A DNA stretch of 64,000 bases from positions 124,001-188,000 of the forward strand of contig NZ_LPWA01000109.1 of assembly GCF_001510895.1 (NCBI RefSeq), written 5' to 3'. Made by a program: the position numbers and the translations under genes. The notes beneath the pieces were generated by a model. That model saw only the letters and a list, made by a program, of their open reading frames with translations, was not told the origin of the DNA and did no database searches. Position 1 is the stretch's first letter, and each line of letters opens with the position of its first letter. Below are positions 18,530-28,666 of the stretch, in pieces. This DNA is from Mesorhizobium loti (lineage in GTDB: Bacteria > Pseudomonadota > Alphaproteobacteria > Rhizobiales > Rhizobiaceae).

Positions 18530-19614
18530 TCAGCCCGCCCTCACAGCAAGGCCGGTGGCGGCGTCGAAAACGCGCACCGATGAAGCCGGCGGCGCGACGA
18601 TCGCCGTCTGCCCGATCGACAGCCCCACATCGTTCTCGAACACGGCCTTCACCGCGCTCTCGCCCTCGCCGAGGTGGATGATGGTACGCGCGCCAATCCG
18701 TTCGACGAAGCTCACCGGCATCGACAGCCCGCGCTCGGCAAGCGTCACCTGCTCCGGCCGGAAGCCGTAAACCACCTCGCCATGAACCGAGCGCACGGCC
18801 GGAGCAATCTCCTCCGGCAAGGGCGGCGTGACGCCGAGCGGTCCGAGATCGACGACCAGCCCGCGATCGCTTGTCGCGGGTCTGCCCTTGAGCAGGTTCA
18901 TGCCCGGCGCGCCGATGAAGCGGGCGACGAAGACATTGGCCGGATTGTTGTAGACCTCGAGCGGCGTGCGACCTGCTGCAGCACGCCATGGTCCATCACC
19001 GCGATGCGGTCGGCCATGGTCATGGCCTCGAGCTGGTCATGCGTGACATACACCATCGTCTGCCTGAACTGGCGCTGCAACTGCTTGAGCTCGGTGCGCA
19101 TCACCGCTCGGAACGCCGCGTCGACATTGGACAACGGTTCGTCGAGCAGGAAGATCGCCGGCTCCATGATCGCCGAGCGGCCGATCGCGACGCGCTGCAG
19201 GATGTTGACCGACAGCCGGTCCGCCTTGCGGTCGAGCAGCGGCGAAAGCTGCAGCATCTCGGCAATGGCACCGACGCGGCGGTCGATCTCGGCCTTGGCG
19301 GCGCCGCACATCTTCGGCCCGTAGGCGAGGTTCTGCCGAACCGTCATGTGGGTGAAGATCGCATAGTTCTGGAAGACGAAGCCGACGCCGCGCCGCCCCA
19401 TCGGCACGCCCGCCATGTCGCGCTCGCCGAACAGGATCTTTCCGCTGGTCGGCTCCTCCATGCCGGCGATCATGTTCATCGTCGTCGACTTGCCGCAGCC
19501 GGAAGGCCCGAGCAGCGCCATGAACTCGCCGTCGGCGATTTCGAGGTCCATCGTCTTCAGCGCGGTGAAGTCGCCGAATTTTTTGACCAGGTTCCTGAGG
19601 TGGATCGCGCTCAT
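18530..19614 (-). pseudogene. CUT1 ABC ATPase with degenerate signature motif, frameshifted
   Basis: Two frames joined near 18969 give 361 residues if one base is restored: an N-terminal ATPase domain and a C-terminal TOBE/regulatory region. Walker A is GPSGCGKST, Walker B is FLLDEPLSNVD with the catalytic Glu, and the H-loop is YVTHDQLEAM. The signature reads RLSVNILQRVAIGR instead of LSGGExQRVAIAR. The partner ATPase keeps the signature but lacks the catalytic Glu, so a heterodimer would have one consensus and one degenerate ATP site. ATG at 19614 overlaps the permease stop (ATGA). Three bases separate this gene from the next ATPase gene. Confidence 0.75.
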
Positions 19615-20570
19615 GCCGCCACCTCCCGGGCCTTCGCCATGCGCTTCATGGCGTAGACCGCGACGATCGAGAGCACGATCAGGATGGCGAGAGCGATGGC
19701 CGCCACATAGCCCCAGATCAGGTCCTGGGTGGTGACCTTGTAGATGTAGACGGAGATCGTCTCGGTGGCGACGCCGGGGCCGCCGCCGGTCATGATGTAG
19801 AGCGTGTCGAAGATCTTGAAGTTCTCGATCACGCGGATCGCCAGCGCGATGATGACGATCGTCTTCATCTTCGGCAGCACGATCGTGGTGAAGCGCTGCC
19901 ACGCATTGGCGCCGAGCAGCGTCGCCGCCTTCATCTGGTCCTCCGGCACGCCGACCAGGCCGGCGAGCAGGATCAGGAACATCAGCGGCGTCCACTGCCA
20001 GATGTCGGCGATCATGACCGCGATCAGCGCCAGGTTCGGATCCGAAAGCCAGGCGATAGTGACGGGCGTGCCGACGATCCGCGACAGGATGTCGTTCACC
20101 GGGCCGCCCGACTGGAACAGCATGAAGAACATGTAGCCGGCGACCGCGGGCACGACCATCATCGGCATCAAGAGGATCGAATAGAAGATGCGCTTGCCTG
20201 GAAAGTCGTCCACGAACAGCGTCGCCAGCGCCAGGCCGAGCAGGAACTCCGCCGGCACGCAGACGAGCATTACGATCGCCGTGCGCCGCAGGGCGCTCCA
20301 GAAGCGCGTGTCGGCCGCAAGGTCGGTGTAGTTGGCGAAACTGTTCCACATCTCCCAGGCGTTCCACCACCCGATGCCTGAAAGCGGCGACCAGTCGGTG
20401 ACACTGATGTAGAGCTGCATCAGGAGCGGGAAGGCCGAGATGAACAGCACCAGGATCTGCGCCGGCAAGGTCAGCCGGAAGCCCAGCCGCGCGCCTTCGT
20501 CCCGCGGGGCCGGCTTGGCGCGCCCGATGCCCATCTCGTCCTCCGAAATCGTCGCGGTCGCGGCGCTCAT
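19611..20570 (-). CDS. CUT1 ABC transporter permease (MalF/UgpA-type)
   Basis: A 319-residue permease with six hydrophobic segments. The EAA-like cytoplasmic loop is seen as EDQMKAATLLGANAWQRF. The start ATG at 20570 overlaps the stop of the other permease by four bases; the frame upstream of it is a shadow of that gene. It pairs with the 20567-21427 permease to form the channel of the glycerol-type importer. The substrate is inferred to be a small polyol or sugar. Confidence 0.88.
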   Translation of the reverse strand: MSAATATISEDEMGIGRAKPAPRDEGARLGFRLTLPAQILVLFISAFPLLMQLYISVTDWSPLSGIGWWNAWEMWNSFANYTDLAADTRFWSALRRTAIVMLVCVPAEFLLGLALATLFVDDFPGKRIFYSILLMPMMVVPAVAGYMFFMLFQSGGPVNDILSRIVGTPVTIAWLSDPNLALIAVMIADIWQWTPLMFLILLAGLVGVPEDQMKAATLLGANAWQRFTTIVLPKMKTIVIIALAIRVIENFKIFDTLYIMTGGGPGVATETISVYIYKVTTQDLIWGYVAAIALAILIVLSIVAVYAMKRMAKAREVAA

Positions 20571-21427
20571 TGCTTGAGCGCTCCGAAGGTCAGTCCGCGC
20601 ACCAGATGGCGCTGGATGGCGATGCCCATGATCACCGGCGGCACCGCCGCGATCAGGCCGAGCGCGGCCTTGGCGCCGTAGAGCTGTCCGGTCATCGATG
20701 ACGACAGCGATGCCATGTAGACGGGGATCGTCACCCATTCGCGGGTCGTCAGAAGCAGCGCGATGAGATAGTCCGACCAGTTGAGGATGAAGACGAAGAG
20801 CGCGGCACTCGCCAGCGGCGCACGCATCATCGGCAGCGTGATGCGCGTGAAGACACGCAGCCGCGAGCAGCCCTCGACAAGCGCCGCCTCCTCGATCTCG
20901 CGCGGCATGTCATCGAAAAATGTCTTCATCAGCCAGAAGGCGAAGGGCAGCGTGACGATGCCGTAGATCAGCGCCAGGCCCCACCAGCTGTCGGTGAAGT
21001 TCAGGAACGACCACATGATCATCACCGGGATCATGACGGCCATCGGCGGAAACAGCCTCAGCTGGATCAGCGCCAGCGGCAGGTTCTGGCCGGAGCCGAA
21101 ACGCGACAGGCCGTAAGCAGCCGCGGTGCCTGCCGACATGGCGATCGCGGTCCCGAACACTGCCGAGAGCAGCGACGAGAGGATCGGCTTGAGCGCCGTG
21201 CGGTCGAGCGCCACGATCAGGCTGTTGGTGGACTCGCCGAACACGAACTGGAAATTGGCAAGCGTCGGGTTCTTCGGCCACCAGGTCAGGTCGGCGCCGG
21301 TCGCCGACCATTCGCCGATCGGCTTGAAGGCCATCGACGCCATCCACAGGATCGGCACCAGCGTCACCGCCATGGCCGCGAAGATCGCGGCGTAGCGGAA
21401 GATCTCGAAAGGAACGGAACGCTTCAT
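20567..21427 (-). CDS. CUT1 ABC transporter permease (MalG/UgpE-type)
   Basis: A 286-residue permease with six predicted helices and the EAA motif EIEEAALVEGCSRLRVFTRI (residues about 175-195), which docks the ATPase subunits. It follows the binding-protein gene after an 80-base spacer with two hairpins and overlaps the next permease by four bases (ATGA). It forms half of the inner-membrane channel. Confidence 0.9.
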   Translation of the reverse strand: MKRSVPFEIFRYAAIFAAMAVTLVPILWMASMAFKPIGEWSATGADLTWWPKNPTLANFQFVFGESTNSLIVALDRTALKPILSSLLSAVFGTAIAMSAGTAAAYGLSRFGSGQNLPLALIQLRLFPPMAVMIPVMIMWSFLNFTDSWWGLALIYGIVTLPFAFWLMKTFFDDMPREIEEAALVEGCSRLRVFTRITLPMMRAPLASAALFVFILNWSDYLIALLLTTREWVTIPVYMASLSSSMTGQLYGAKAALGLIAAVPPVIMGIAIQRHLVRGLTFGALKQ

Positions 21428-21459
21428 CTGGCTGCTTTGCTGGTGGCGTTGTTTCGAAG

Positions 21460-21512
21460 GGGAGGAGCGCTCGCCCCTCCCCTCCAGTTCTGATCCAGGG
21501 AGACGGATCAGG
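21460..21512 (-). promoter_or_regulatory. Two intercistronic hairpins after a binding-protein gene
   Basis: CTGATCC (21491-21497) pairs perfectly with GGATCAG (21506-21512) and spans the binding-protein stop codon. GGGGAGG (21460-21466) pairs with CCTCCCC (21477-21483) just downstream. Neither has a T-run. They probably stabilise the upstream mRNA or reduce read-through into the permease genes. Confidence 0.55.
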
Positions 21513-23121
21513 CGATCGAATCGAGAACCGTCGGCCAGGCCTCCTTGTTGGTCTTGATGGCTTCGAGGAGCTTGTCCTCACCGGTGCGCCGCGCGATCTT
21601 CTTCCACTCGGCCTCGGTGTCGGCCATGGCCTGCTCGGGTGTCTTGGCCTTGGTCAGCGCGGCGACGAGATTCTCGTCGAGCGCATTGTGGAAGGCCGTC
21701 GCGCCCGGATAGTTGATGGTCGGCACGGTGCGCGCTACCGTCCCGCGCACCACGTCCATGTGGTAGGCGTGATAGGTCTGGCGGACCAGCGGATCGGAGA
21801 AGTCCGACAGGCGGAACGGATCGAAATAGCCGCCCGGATTGGCCGTCATCCAGGCATAGATGCGGCTCGATCCCAACCACTGCAGGAAGAGATAGCAGGC
21901 TTCCGGATTCTTGGACTGCGCCGAGACCGAAGCCGACAGGTTGAGCCACAACACAGAGCGACTGACCAGCTTGCCGTCGATCTCGCGACCAGGCGGCAGC
22001 ATCGATCCGATCTTGCCGGTGACAGCCGAATCCTTGTTGCCGGCGTTGTCGAGGAACTTCGGCAGGTTGGAGAAGGCGCAGGTCATCGCCGCTCCGCCCT
22101 TGGCGAAGTTGCCGTACTGCTCCGGCCAGCCCCACGAGATCGCGTCCGGCGAATGATGCGCCAGCGAATCGACATATTCCTTCGTCGCCGCGATGCCCTG
22201 CTCGGAATTGATCAGCGGCTTGCCCGCGTCGTCGAACAGGTACTGGTTGGGCGAGGCCATCGAGACGTAGCGCTGGTACCAGTTGGTGTAGCCCCAGCCC
22301 TGGTTGCGCAGGTCGGTCGATCCGAACAGGCCCTTGTCCGGGCGATGGAAGAAGGCGGCGATGTCGCCATGCTGCTTCCAGGTCCTGGGCGGCGCGAGAT
22401 CGTAGCCATACTTGTCCTTGAAGGCCTTCTTCTCAGCCTCGTCGCCGAACAGGTCGGTGCGGTAGACCCAGGTCTGGAAATCGCCGTCCAGCGACACGCC
22501 ATAGGTCGAGCCGCGATACTGGTTGAGCAGCGAAACGCCCTTGGCGCCGTTGACGTAACCGCGCTCCGGATCGTCCCATTCCGGCTTGTGCTGGGCGACG
22601 AAGTCGTCGAGCTTGATGATGCCGCCGGTCTCGGCGAGGTCGCCGAGGCGGTTCCACTCGACGGCATAGATGTCATAGGCCCCACCCTTGGTGGAGATAT
22701 CCTGCATCGTCTTGGTGAATTCCTGGCCGTTCGGCACACCGACGATTTCGAGCGGAATGCCGGTTTCCTTTTCCCAAAAGTCCTTGATCGACGGCGCGCC
22801 CGCCGGGAACGGCTGCGTCAGCTGGCCGATCGAGCCGTCCGACAGGCCGAGCACGATCTTGGCCGGCGCCTTGCCGGCGCCCTTCATCGCCTTGATCGTT
22901 TCGATGGCGCGCCCTTCCGGCGTGTCCGGCCCGTACTGGTAGCGCTCGGCGCCGTCGAAACCGGTCGGGCCGCCGATCATGCCGGGCGCCAGCGCGTCGG
23001 CCGCAAAGGCACGGCCCGGGCGAATGAACTGCGGGGCAAAGCCAGTCGCGGCGACAAACACCGCCGCCTTTCCTCCGGACGCCAGCAGACGGCGCCGCGA
23101 GACGCGGATCAAATCAGTCAT
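21508..23121 (-). CDS. Extracellular solute-binding protein, Tat-exported, CUT1 type
   Basis: A 537-residue binding protein starting at ATG 23121, after GGAGG. The N-terminus carries a twin-arginine signal (SRRRLLASGGK, then a hydrophobic stretch and AFAAD), so export is probably through Tat. The mature protein is a large family 1 solute-binding protein (KETGIPLEIVGVPNG, YDIYAVEWNRLGDLAE, SWGWPEQYGNFAKGGAAMTC). The size and the two-ATPase operon resemble GlpV of the Rhizobium glycerol importer. It is the first gene of the 14-gene minus-strand run and lies divergent from a LacI regulator. Confidence 0.88.
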   Translation of the reverse strand: MTDLIRVSRRRLLASGGKAAVFVAATGFAPQFIRPGRAFAADALAPGMIGGPTGFDGAERYQYGPDTPEGRAIETIKAMKGAGKAPAKIVLGLSDGSIGQLTQPFPAGAPSIKDFWEKETGIPLEIVGVPNGQEFTKTMQDISTKGGAYDIYAVEWNRLGDLAETGGIIKLDDFVAQHKPEWDDPERGYVNGAKGVSLLNQYRGSTYGVSLDGDFQTWVYRTDLFGDEAEKKAFKDKYGYDLAPPRTWKQHGDIAAFFHRPDKGLFGSTDLRNQGWGYTNWYQRYVSMASPNQYLFDDAGKPLINSEQGIAATKEYVDSLAHHSPDAISWGWPEQYGNFAKGGAAMTCAFSNLPKFLDNAGNKDSAVTGKIGSMLPPGREIDGKLVSRSVLWLNLSASVSAQSKNPEACYLFLQWLGSSRIYAWMTANPGGYFDPFRLSDFSDPLVRQTYHAYHMDVVRGTVARTVPTINYPGATAFHNALDENLVAALTKAKTPEQAMADTEAEWKKIARRTGEDKLLEAIKTNKEAWPTVLDSIA

Positions 23122-23169
23122 TGGAACTCCTCCCTCAAGGGCCTGTTCCTCCATGGCCCTTATGAGGGA

Positions 23170-23198
23170 TATTGACGGAACCATATCGAGCCTGTCAA
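23170..23198 (-). promoter_or_regulatory. Candidate sigma-70 promoter of the 14-gene operon
   Basis: On the minus strand TTGACA (23193-23198) is followed after 17 bases by TCAATA (23170-23175), about 50 bases upstream of the binding-protein ATG. The surrounding 354-base gap (23122-23475) is otherwise empty of genes. It must also hold the LacI operator, but I could not identify a clear palindrome there. Confidence 0.35.
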
Positions 23199-23475
23199 CA
23201 TCATAAATACTCAAAACACGTCATAAGATCGCAAATGAGGGAGAGAATGCAGTCCGCCGAGCCAGTCACATCGCACCTATTGCGTGGTTTTGAGGGATTC
23301 TTGCGTCGGCTCGGCCGGCCTTGCCGGGCCTTAGCTACCTTATGTAACGCGTCGGCTTGCATGCGGGCCAAGGCCGATTACATCATTTCACATCAGAATC
23401 GCGGCTGCGGCTGAGCGGTTTGCCGGAACGGATTGGCAGCTGCATGATTTTGATGCTTGCGATGAGGTGCTCGAC

Positions 23476-24504
23476 GTGCGGTCAACCCTGACAGACATAG
23501 CCCGGGAAGCCGGCGTTTCTCCCGCCACGGTCGACCGTGTGCTCAACAACCGTCCCGGTGTGCGGGCGCGCACGCGCGAGATCGTCATCGAGATGGCGCA
23601 GCGCCTTGGCTACATTGCCGAGACCCCGAACGGAACGCCGCAACGAACCGTGCCGGGTCAGACGATCAGGCTCGACTTCGCGCTGCCCGCCGGCACCAAC
23701 TCCTTCATCAAGCTGCTGCATCGCCACATCGAGGCGCAGGCGCTGACGCGGCCCGATCTCGATGTCCGCGTGACGACGATCGAAGGCTTCAATCCCGACC
23801 GGCTCGCCCGCCTGCTGCAGGATCTGCACGGCCAGACGCAAGGGGTGGGCGTCATCGCGCTCGACCATCCGACGGTGCGCGAGGCGATCCGCTCGCTGTC
23901 GGCCAGCGACGTCAAGGTCGTCACCATCGCCTCCGACATCCTGCACGTGCCGCGCGTCGCCTATATCGGCATCGACAACCGCGCCGCAGGCCGGCTGGCC
24001 GGCTATCTGCTCAACCGCTTCATGGGAGCCGGTCGTCCGGGCAAGGTCGCGCTGTTCGCCGGCTCGCTCGCCTACCGCGGCCATGAGGAGCGCGAGATGG
24101 GCTTTCGCCATATCCTGGCGGAGGAATCGCCCAACCTCGAGATCGTCGAGATGCGCGAGATGCTCGACGACCGCGAGAAGGCCTATTCGGAAGCCTCCGC
24201 GCTGCTCGAGCGCCACCCCGACCTTGCCGCCATCTACAATGTCGGCGCCGGCAACACCGGTATTGCCCGCGCGCTCAAGGAGCGCGGACGCGCGAAAGAC
24301 ATCCTCTTCCTCGGCCATGAGGTGACTGACGGCACCAAGGAGCTCCTGCTCGACGGCACGCTCGATGCGGTGATCGACCAGAACCCGCGTGTCGAGGCGC
24401 GCGAGGCGCTCAATATCCTGTCCCATGCCGTCAGGGGGTTGCCCTACGAACTGCACCAGCCGCGGCTGCAGGTGATCTTTCGCGAAAGCATCCCGGAGAT
24501 TTGA
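23476..24504 (+). CDS. LacI family transcriptional regulator
   Basis: A 342-residue LacI/GalR protein. The N-terminal helix-turn-helix reads LTDIAREAGVSPATVDRVLN, followed by the hinge and a ribose-binding-like effector domain (RLDFALPAGTNSFIKLLHRH, VAYIGIDNRAAGRLAGYLLN, LAAIYNVGAGNTGIARAL). I chose GTG at 23476 because GAGG lies eight bases before it and the protein then begins directly with the DNA-binding domain; GTG at 23467 is three codons upstream in frame. It is divergent from the ABC/moc-like operon and most likely represses it, with a sugar or cyclitol as inducer. Whether it also affects pcaIJF, 113 bases downstream, is unknown. Confidence 0.88.
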   Translation: MRSTLTDIAREAGVSPATVDRVLNNRPGVRARTREIVIEMAQRLGYIAETPNGTPQRTVPGQTIRLDFALPAGTNSFIKLLHRHIEAQALTRPDLDVRVTTIEGFNPDRLARLLQDLHGQTQGVGVIALDHPTVREAIRSLSASDVKVVTIASDILHVPRVAYIGIDNRAAGRLAGYLLNRFMGAGRPGKVALFAGSLAYRGHEEREMGFRHILAEESPNLEIVEMREMLDDREKAYSEASALLERHPDLAAIYNVGAGNTGIARALKERGRAKDILFLGHEVTDGTKELLLDGTLDAVIDQNPRVEAREALNILSHAVRGLPYELHQPRLQVIFRESIPEI

Positions 24505-24617
24505 AGCTCTCAAACGAAGAAGAACGCCTTGTCGATGGCCTTGCCCAAAGTGGCACGGCTGGGTGATAAGATTTGCGTTCGCAATGCGAGCTTTCTTCCG
24601 CCTCCGGAGCCGCCCCC

Positions 24618-25475
24618 ATGGTCAAGTTCCTGCCGCTGAAACAGGCCGTCGCGGAGAACCTTCATGACGGCGATAGCACCGCCTTCGAGGGCTTCACCCA
24701 TCTGATCCCGACCGCCGCCGCGCATGAAGCGATCCGCCAGGGCATTCGCGATCTGACGCTGATCCGCATGACGCCAGACCTCATCTGTGACCAGATGATC
24801 GGCATGGGCATGGCACGGAAGATCGTCTTCTCCTATCTCGGCAATCCGGGCGTCGGCCTGCTCAGGCGCGTTCGCGACGCCATCGAGAACGGCTTTCCGC
24901 GCGCGATCGAGGTCGAGGAGCACAGCCACGCCGGCATGGCCAACGCCTATGAGGCGGGTGCCGCCGGCTTGCCCTGCGCGGTGTTTCGCGGCTATCGCGG
25001 TGTAAGCCTTGCCGAGGTCAATCCCAACATCAAGTCAGTCACCTGCCCGTTCACCGGCGAGGCGCTGGCCGCCGTTCCGGCGATCCGGCCTGACGTGACT
25101 TTCATCCACGCGCAGAAAGCCGACCGGAAGGGCAATGTGCTGGTCGAAGGCATCATCGGCATCCAGAAGGAAGCGGTGCTTTCAGCAAAGCGCGCCGTGG
25201 TCACGGTCGAGGAAGTGGTCGACAATTTCGATGGCCTCCACCCCAACCTAACCGTGCTGCCGAGCTGGACGATCGCGGCGATCGCGGTCGTGCCCGGCGG
25301 CTCCCACCCCTCCTACACGCACGGCTATTATGGGCGCGACAATGCCGCCTATCTCGAATGGGACGAGATTGCCGCCGACCGCGACCGCTTCCAGGCCTGG
25401 ATGCGGAAGAACGTCATCGAGAGCGGGCCGGACGACTTCGCCGCCCGCGTCGAGCATCTGAGGAAAGCCGCATGA
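24618..25475 (+). CDS. pcaI: 3-oxoadipate CoA-transferase subunit A
   Basis: A 285-residue alpha subunit of a class I CoA-transferase (FIHAQKADRKGNVLVEGIIG, PSYTHGYYGRDNAAYLEWD). With PcaJ it moves CoA from succinyl-CoA to 3-oxoadipate, the penultimate step of the beta-ketoadipate pathway. The stop overlaps the pcaJ start (ATGA). The 113-base gap before it holds a small palindrome (TTGCG-TT-CGCAA, 24573-24584) that could be an operator, although no pathway regulator gene is near. The ATG at 24618 follows GGAG with a short spacer. Confidence 0.88.
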   Translation: MVKFLPLKQAVAENLHDGDSTAFEGFTHLIPTAAAHEAIRQGIRDLTLIRMTPDLICDQMIGMGMARKIVFSYLGNPGVGLLRRVRDAIENGFPRAIEVEEHSHAGMANAYEAGAAGLPCAVFRGYRGVSLAEVNPNIKSVTCPFTGEALAAVPAIRPDVTFIHAQKADRKGNVLVEGIIGIQKEAVLSAKRAVVTVEEVVDNFDGLHPNLTVLPSWTIAAIAVVPGGSHPSYTHGYYGRDNAAYLEWDEIAADRDRFQAWMRKNVIESGPDDFAARVEHLRKAA

Positions 25476-26275
25476 GCGACGCCGACAATCTGGGCTTCAC
25501 CCCCAACGAGATGATGACGATCGCCGCCAGCCGCGCGCTGCGAAACGAGGATGTCTGCTTCGTCGGCATCGGCGCGCCGTCGGCAGCCTGCAACGTCGCG
25601 CGGCTGACGCACGCGCCGGACATCACCCTGATCTACGAGAGCGGCACCATCGGCACCGCGCCCCACGTTTTGCCGCTATCGATCGGCGACGGCGAATTGT
25701 GCGAGACGGCGGTCACCACGGTCTCGGTGCCGGAGATGTTCCGCTACTGGCTGCAGGGCGGCCGCATCTCCATCGGTTTCCTGGGCGCGGCGCAGCTCGA
25801 CAGGTTCGGCAACATCAACACCACCGTCATCGGCGATTATGCGCATCCCAAGACGCGGCTGCCCGGCGGCGGCGGCGCGCCGGAAATCGCCACGCTATCG
25901 AAACAGGTCTACATCACCATGGCGCAGTCGAAGCGCGGCATGGTCGAGAAGATCGACTTCTTTACCTCCTTCGGCCACGGCGAAGGCGGCGACCACCGCC
26001 GGCGCCTTGGCATCGACACGGCCGGCCCGACGCTTTTGATCACCGACCTCGCCATCTGGAAGCCGGACCCGATCACCAAGGAATTCACCGTCGTGTCGTT
26101 GCATCCGGGCGTCACCCGCGAGCAGGTTCAGGCGACCTGTGGCTGGGTCGTAAAATTCGCCGAGGCCCTTGACGAGACGCCGGCGCCGACGGAACTCGAG
26201 CTGAAGACATTGCGCGACCTGCAGGCCCGCACCAAGGCCGCGCATGCGGGAACCGCCAGAGGGAAAGCAGCATAG
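25472..26275 (+). CDS. pcaJ: 3-oxoadipate CoA-transferase subunit B
   Basis: A 267-residue beta subunit of the CoA-transferase. The segment PDITLIYESGTIG (residues about 49-61) resembles the glutamate-bearing ENG/ESG loop of class I CoA-transferases, and LPGGGGAPEIATLS is typical of the subunit. It starts inside the pcaI stop codon and ends right before the pcaF ATG, so pcaIJF form a tight operon. Confidence 0.88.
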   Translation: MSDADNLGFTPNEMMTIAASRALRNEDVCFVGIGAPSAACNVARLTHAPDITLIYESGTIGTAPHVLPLSIGDGELCETAVTTVSVPEMFRYWLQGGRISIGFLGAAQLDRFGNINTTVIGDYAHPKTRLPGGGGAPEIATLSKQVYITMAQSKRGMVEKIDFFTSFGHGEGGDHRRRLGIDTAGPTLLITDLAIWKPDPITKEFTVVSLHPGVTREQVQATCGWVVKFAEALDETPAPTELELKTLRDLQARTKAAHAGTARGKAA

Positions 26276-27480
<1,205 letters not shown>

Positions 27481-27493
27481 CCGCTTCCGCCGA

Positions 27494-28666
27494 TCAGTAA
27501 GGCAGACCGACATAGTTTTCAGCGAGCGCGGTGGAAGCGGCCCTGGAGTTCACGAGATAGTCGAGCTCGGCTTCCTGGATACGCTGGCCGAACTCGCCCG
27601 CCTCGGGGAAGCGGTGCAGGATCGTCGTCATCCACCAGGAGAAGCGCACCGCTTTCCAGACACGCGCCAGCGCTTTGGCTGAGTAGGCGTCGAGCCCCGC
27701 CTCCGACTTGTCACGATAAAATTCACGAAGCCCGGCAAAGAGATAGCGCACGTCGCTGGTAGCGAGGTTGAGGCCCTTGGCTCCGGTCGGCGGCACGATA
27801 TGGGCGGCATCGCCGACCAGGAACAGTCTGGCGAAGCGCATCGGCTCGGCGACGAAGGAGCGCAACGGCGCGATCGACTTCTCGAAGGACGGACCGGTGG
27901 TGATGGCCTCCGCCGTCTGCGGCGGCAGTCGCCGGCGCAACTCATCCCAAAAGCGATCGTCCGACCAGGCCTCGACGCGCTCATCCGCCGGGACCTGCAC
28001 ATAGTAGCGGCTGCGCTTCGGCGAGCGCATCGAGCACAGCGCAAAGCCGCGCTCGTGATTGGCATAGATCAATTCATGATCCGCCGGCGGCACCTCCGCC
28101 AGCACGCCCAACCAGCCGAACGGATATTGCCGCTCGAAGGTCTTCAGCGCGCCTTCCGGCACCGACCCGCGGCTGACCCCATGATAGCCGTCGCAGCCGG
28201 CGATGAAATCGCAGTCGACGCGATGGCTGACGCCGTCCTTCTCATAGATGACGAAAGGCGCTGCACCGCCAAAATCACGCAGCGCGACATTCGCGGCCTC
28301 GTAAACGGTGGCGAGCCCCGTCGCCTCGCGCTTGTCCATCAGATCATGCGTCACCTCGGTCTGGCCGTAGACGGTGACATGCTTTCCGCCTGTCAGGCCC
28401 GTGAGATCGATGCGGTGCAGGCGCCCATCGAAGGCGAGCGAGATGCCGGAATGCGATAGGCCTTCGGTATGCAGCCTATGCGCGGCACCCGCCTCGCCGA
28501 GCAGATCGACCGTGCCTTGCTCCAGCACGCCGGCGCGCACGCGGCCAAGCACATGCTCGCGGCTCGAACGCTCGAGGATGATCGTCTCGACGCCGATGGT
28601 GGCGAGCAACTGGCCGAGCAGCAGACCTGATGGCCCGGATCCGACGATAGCGACCTGCGTTCGCAT
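27494..28666 (-). CDS. pobA: 4-hydroxybenzoate 3-monooxygenase
   Basis: A 390-residue flavoprotein hydroxylase. The FAD-binding GSGPSG lies near the N-terminus, with DG-type CDGYHGVSR in the middle and GDAAHIVPPTGAKGLNLA near residue 285. It hydroxylates 4-hydroxybenzoate to protocatechuate using NAD(P)H and O2, feeding the pca enzymes. The ATG at 28666 overlaps the pcaB stop (TGATG). pobA is often separate from pca genes and next to its own regulator; here it is the last gene of the pcaDCHGB operon and no PobR is visible. Confidence 0.9.
   Translation of the reverse strand: MRTQVAIVGSGPSGLLLGQLLATIGVETIILERSSREHVLGRVRAGVLEQGTVDLLGEAGAAHRLHTEGLSHSGISLAFDGRLHRIDLTGLTGGKHVTVYGQTEVTHDLMDKREATGLATVYEAANVALRDFGGAAPFVIYEKDGVSHRVDCDFIAGCDGYHGVSRGSVPEGALKTFERQYPFGWLGVLAEVPPADHELIYANHERGFALCSMRSPKRSRYYVQVPADERVEAWSDDRFWDELRRRLPPQTAEAITTGPSFEKSIAPLRSFVAEPMRFARLFLVGDAAHIVPPTGAKGLNLATSDVRYLFAGLREFYRDKSEAGLDAYSAKALARVWKAVRFSWWMTTILHRFPEAGEFGQRIQEAELDYLVNSRAASTALAENYVGLPY

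Noticed and set aside
21688..23175. Plus-strand open frame of 495 codons opposite the CUT1 binding protein
   Set aside because: Composition is typical of an antisense shadow, and the minus strand encodes an intact Tat-signal binding protein.
24573..24584. TTGCG-TT-CGCAA palindrome before pcaI as a firm operator
   Set aside because: Arms are only five bases and no regulator of the pathway is adjacent, so it is mentioned only as a possibility.
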